From an uncultured Desulfomonile sp. (lineage in GTDB: Bacteria; Desulfobacterota; Desulfomonilia; Desulfomonilales; Desulfomonilaceae), in assembly GCA_903896745.1 (NCBI GenBank), contig CAITZA010000363.1, positions 1 to 64,000 of the forward strand: a DNA stretch of 64,000 bases, in the 5' to 3' direction. This document shows, piece by piece, positions 60,762-64,000 of the stretch. The notes under the pieces are model-generated. The model worked only from the letters and a program-made list of their open reading frames with translations, had not been told where the DNA came from and ran no database searches. The position numbers and the translations under genes were made by a program. Numbering within the stretch: position 1 is the stretch's first letter; each line of letters begins with the position of its first letter.

Positions 60762-61058
60762 TCAGAGTCCTCCGAACTGAATCAACTCAGTGTTAAATGC
60801 CGCAATTTCTACAAGGCGGAGGTCTTCGATGAAACTGTGGATGCTTTCCAACATACTGTGAGCGTGTCCGGATTCATTTGATACCACCGCAGCGGCAAGT
60901 ACCGAACTCTGCCATTTGTCATGATCTCCAACTTCGGCGATTGAAATGTCAAATTTTGCTCTGACCTTCCCCAAAATACTTTTTACAACCTGTCTTTTTT
61001 CTTTCAGAGAAAAGGACTGGTGTATAATTATTCTGATTGTAGCCACACCAACCACCAT
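60762..61058 (-). CDS. DUF503 family protein
   Basis: 'MVVGVATIRIIIHQSFSLKEKRQVVKSILGKVRAKFDISIAEVGDHDKWQ'; typical infB-rbfA neighbour. Confidence 0.92.
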   Translation of the reverse strand: MVVGVATIRIIIHQSFSLKEKRQVVKSILGKVRAKFDISIAEVGDHDKWQSSVLAAAVVSNESGHAHSMLESIHSFIEDLRLVEIAAFNTELIQFGGL

Positions 61059-61073
61059 TTGAAGTATTCCCAT

Positions 61074-61102
61074 AAAAAAATGAGGCGTGCCAAGACGCCT
61101 CA
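61074..61102 (-). terminator. Intrinsic terminator between infB and DUF503
   Basis: Minus strand TGAGGCG-tcttggca-CGCCTCA-TTTTTTT. Confidence 0.8.
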
Positions 61103-61156
61103 AATCATCCTTAAACGCTGATCCTGAAGATCATTAAAAATCAAGCGTTACGGCGT

Positions 61157-64000
61157 TCATAGCTTGGCGGATTCCTTCGATATTACAAAGGCTTCAATTA
61201 CATCACCCACTTTAACATCCCTGAAATTTTCAATTCCTATACCGCATTCATATCCCTCTACGGCTTCCTTGACATCGTCCTTAAATCTCCGCATGGACCC
61301 AATCTTGCCTGTATGCATCACAATATTGTCTCTTAACAGTCTAATCTGATTGGATCTTTCAATCTTGCCTGAGGTTATGTAGCATCCGGCTATAAGTCCT
61401 ATCTTGGGCACACTAAATGTTTGTCTGACTTCTGCCCTTCCAGTGACAGATTCCTTCTCGATAGGCGCCAGCAGGCCTTCCATAGCCTTTCGGACTTCCT
61501 CGATAGCCTCGTAGATAACGGTGTACAATCTTAGGTCTATCTTTTCCTGTTCCACCAATTGAGCTGTCTTGACTGTGGGGCGTACGTTAAAGCCAATGAT
61601 TATTGCCCTCGAAGCGCTGGCCAACATCACATCAGACTCATTAACAGCTCCAACTCCGCTGTGAATGACCTTTTGTATTACCTCTGTCGAGGGAATAGCT
61701 AGTAACGCTTCCTTGAGAGCTTCAACAGAGCCTTGCACATCAGCTTTTATAATTATGTTTAGCTCGGGCTGCTCCAATCTGCTCATTCGGGCCATCAGGT
61801 CTTCCAATGAAGCAGGAGACGATGAGGCGGCAGAATCCTCACGGATTTTTTGTTGGCGATGCTCGCCAATCTGACGCGCCAATCTTTCTTCGTCAACCAC
61901 GAGAAAAGGTTCCCCAGCTTCAGGAACACTCGAGAATCCTTGAATCTCTGCAGGAGTAGCGGGCCCTGCTTCTTCAAGGGATCTGCCTTCGTGATCGAGC
62001 ATGGCCCTGATCTTTCCATAATGAATTCCCGCGACGAAAGGCTCGCCCAACCGCAGGGTTCCTTCTTTAATGAGCACCGTGGCAACAGGTCCCTTGCCCT
62101 TATCAAGCCTGGCCTCGATAATTGTTCCAATAGCTTTTTTGTTCGGGTTGGCTTTGAGTTCGAGCATTTCCGCCTGTAACAGTATCAGGTCCAGAAAGTC
62201 CTCAACGCCGGCGCCGGTTTTGGCGCTGACATCAGCGAACAGTGTGTCACCACCCCATGCCTCAGGGATAAGGTTTAATTCCGCAAGCTCGCGTAAAACC
62301 CGGTCCTTGTCGGCTTCTGGCTTGTCAATCTTATTTACGGCTACAATGATAGGGACATTGGCTGCGCGTGCGTGGTTGACCGCCTCTTTGGTCTGTTCCA
62401 TAACTCCGTCATCGGCAGCTACGACGAGAATGACAAAGTCCGTTACCTGAGCTCCTCGCGCTCTCATGGCTGTAAATGCTTCATGGCCCGGAGTGTCAAG
62501 GAAAACCAGTTCCCCCTTGGGAAGCCTAACCTTGTAGGCGCCAATATGTTGAGTGATGCCACCAGCTTCCTGGTCTGTAACATGGGTTGATCTAATTCTG
62601 TCCAGTAATGATGTCTTACCATGATCAACATGGCCCATTACAGTAATAACCGGAGGTCTGGAAACGAGATTTTCGGATGTGTCCGCAATTTTTTCCGGCA
62701 GCATGTCTTTTTCGGTTGGACGACTCGTTTCAGTCTCGAATCCAAATTCGTTTGCGACAAGCGTAGCGGTATCGAAATCGATAGTTTCATGCATTGCAGC
62801 CATCACGCCGAGTCGAATCAACTGCTGGATTACCTCAGCGGCTTTTACACTCATTTTATGCGCAAGGTTGGATACCGTGACAACTTCCGGAAGTTTTATC
62901 CTACGTTTAATGGCCTTAGGCACAGTGATTTCAGTTTTTCGAGGCTTCGGTTTCTTACCCTTTTTCCCCCGCCCCGCACGCTGGCGGTCATCGTAAAGAT
63001 CGGATACGTTAATGATCTCTTTGGGTTTTCTAATTCTAGCCTTATCGTCTTCCACCTTGTCATCGACGGCTGAGCGTACTTTCTTGTCTTTCTTCCTTTT
63101 GGGACGGCGTTCATCCTCAATAGGAATTTCCACGATGAGAGGTCTGAATGGCTGTTCCTGACGAGGAGCAGGTCTTTGTGAAGGCGCCTGCGGTGTATGA
63201 GCACGTTGCGGATGATCTGCAGGGCTGGGTCTGGGAGGCGCCTCAGTTGAGTGAGGAGGTCTGGGGCTCTGAGGTCGTGGCGCCTGTGGCCGCTGCTCTC
63301 GTTCAGGCTCCTTGGGCGGTTCTTTCTTTAGCTGGACACGCCCAATTATCTGCGCAGGCTGCATTCGTTTGTCTTTCTTTTTCTTTTTTCGGGCAGCTCT
63401 TTCTTCAGCTTCCTTTATTTCATCAGTGGTTTCTGTTGGTTCCTCAGTTACGCCTGTGTGGGCCTCAACCGCTTCAATACCGACCGACTCAGCTTCTCCG
63501 CGAACTTCCATGCCCCTGTCTTGAACCACTATTCCGGTGGCGGATTCAGACACGGGGTGAACCAATGTCGGTATCTCGCCAATCTTGGGAGGTAGGCCAA
63601 TCTCCACTACTTTGGGAGCTGTTTCTGTCGGGGAAGGTTTAATCGTAGAGACATCAGTATTGCTGATAGCAGGCTCATGCAGTTCTGAAGGCTGTTCTTT
63701 ACTGGCTGGTCGTGGAGCCATTTCAATTATTCTGGCCGGTTCATGTTTCCTTTGCTTGCGCACTGGCGGACTCTTTCTTAATTCGGGCGGAGGCTCTGGA
63801 CGTGTGACCGCTTCTCTAGGCTCTCCCGCTGTTTCTGTTACCTGCTCTGTTTCCGGTTGAGCGCCTTCCATGAGGTCATGAAATGGTTCACCCAGATCTG
63901 ACTGAGGAGGGTTCTTAGCCCTTCGTCGAATTACTGTTGGTCTGATTCGCTGTTCGACAACTTCCCTTTTAGGAATAGCGCTAACCAAGTGGGCTCTAAG
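61157..64000 (-). CDS. infB: Translation initiation factor IF-2 (5' end outside the window)
   Basis: GTPase motifs 'VTVMGHVDHGKTSLLDRIR', 'LDTPGHEAFTAMRARGA', 'VAVNKIDKP'; frame open through the window edge ('LRAHLVSAIPKREVVEQRIRPTVIRRRAK'). Confidence 0.96.
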   Translation of the reverse strand, partial: LRAHLVSAIPKREVVEQRIRPTVIRRRAKNPPQSDLGEPFHDLMEGAQPETEQVTETAGEPREAVTRPEPPPELRKSPPVRKQRKHEPARIIEMAPRPASKEQPSELHEPAISNTDVSTIKPSPTETAPKVVEIGLPPKIGEIPTLVHPVSESATGIVVQDRGMEVRGEAESVGIEAVEAHTGVTEEPTETTDEIKEAEERAARKKKKKDKRMQPAQIIGRVQLKKEPPKEPEREQRPQAPRPQSPRPPHSTEAPPRPSPADHPQRAHTPQAPSQRPAPRQEQPFRPLIVEIPIEDERRPKRKKDKKVRSAVDDKVEDDKARIRKPKEIINVSDLYDDRQRAGRGKKGKKPKPRKTEITVPKAIKRRIKLPEVVTVSNLAHKMSVKAAEVIQQLIRLGVMAAMHETIDFDTATLVANEFGFETETSRPTEKDMLPEKIADTSENLVSRPPVITVMGHVDHGKTSLLDRIRSTHVTDQEAGGITQHIGAYKVRLPKGELVFLDTPGHEAFTAMRARGAQVTDFVILVVAADDGVMEQTKEAVNHARAANVPIIVAVNKIDKPEADKDRVLRELAELNLIPEAWGGDTLFADVSAKTGAGVEDFLDLILLQAEMLELKANPNKKAIGTIIEARLDKGKGPVATVLIKEGTLRLGEPFVAGIHYGKIRAMLDHEGRSLEEAGPATPAEIQGFSSVPEAGEPFLVVDEERLARQIGEHRQQKIREDSAASSSPASLEDLMARMSRLEQPELNIIIKADVQGSVEALKEALLAIPSTEVIQKVIHSGVGAVNESDVMLASASRAIIIGFNVRPTVKTAQLVEQEKIDLRLYTVIYEAIEEVRKAMEGLLAPIEKESVTGRAEVRQTFSVPKIGLIAGCYITSGKIERSNQIRLLRDNIVMHTGKIGSMRRFKDDVKEAVEGYECGIGIENFRDVKVGDVIEAFVISKESAKL

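Noticed and set aside
63148-63642. 164-aa plus-strand ORF opposite infB
   Set aside because: Antisense to the Pro/Glu-rich IF-2 N-terminal region; its composition is a mirror artefact.
1-64000. CRISPR array, tRNA/rRNA, IS element or prophage
   Set aside because: No regularly spaced repeats, cloverleaf/rRNA cores, transposase or phage genes were recognised on either strand; the window looks like stable core chromosome.

Overview
The window is a gene-dense chromosomal segment from what is very probably a dissimilatory sulfate/sulfite-reducing bacterium of the Desulfobacterota (former Deltaproteobacteria). This lineage call is inferred from gene content: aprBA-qmoABC, dsrMKJOP, tetraheme cytochrome c3, and a hemB / radical-SAM (Ahb-type) heme cluster. 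The remainder is mostly core genome: dnaJ, mlaEFD, dnaE-parC-parE, purB, panC-panD, rpsB-tsf-pyrH-frr-uppS-cdsA-dxr, and infB-DUF503-rbfA-DHH phosphoesterase. I saw no CRISPR array, transposon, prophage, rRNA or tRNA. Points most worth a second look: (1) a secreted HEAT-repeat protein (22581-23867, minus) whose reading frame is interrupted by one in-frame TGA followed by a hairpin meeting the minimal bacterial SECIS geometry, so it is either an unusual selenoprotein or a single Gly(GGA)->TGA lesion; (2) a secreted protein with about 11 'LWPFF'-like repeats as the last gene of an mlaEFD operon; (3) a fused FabI-like reductase / FabZ-like dehydratase; (4) a heptaheme cytochrome c fused to a cytochrome b561-type membrane domain next to cytochrome c3; (5) a promoter-leader-terminator element upstream of panC with possible antiterminator pairing; (6) an orphan Eco57I/TaqI-like adenine methyltransferase between dsrP and rpsB; and (7) several palindromes and repeat clusters in promoters. 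No clearly new multi-gene system is demonstrated. All calls come from reading the sequence and the supplied ORF track; no searches were run.
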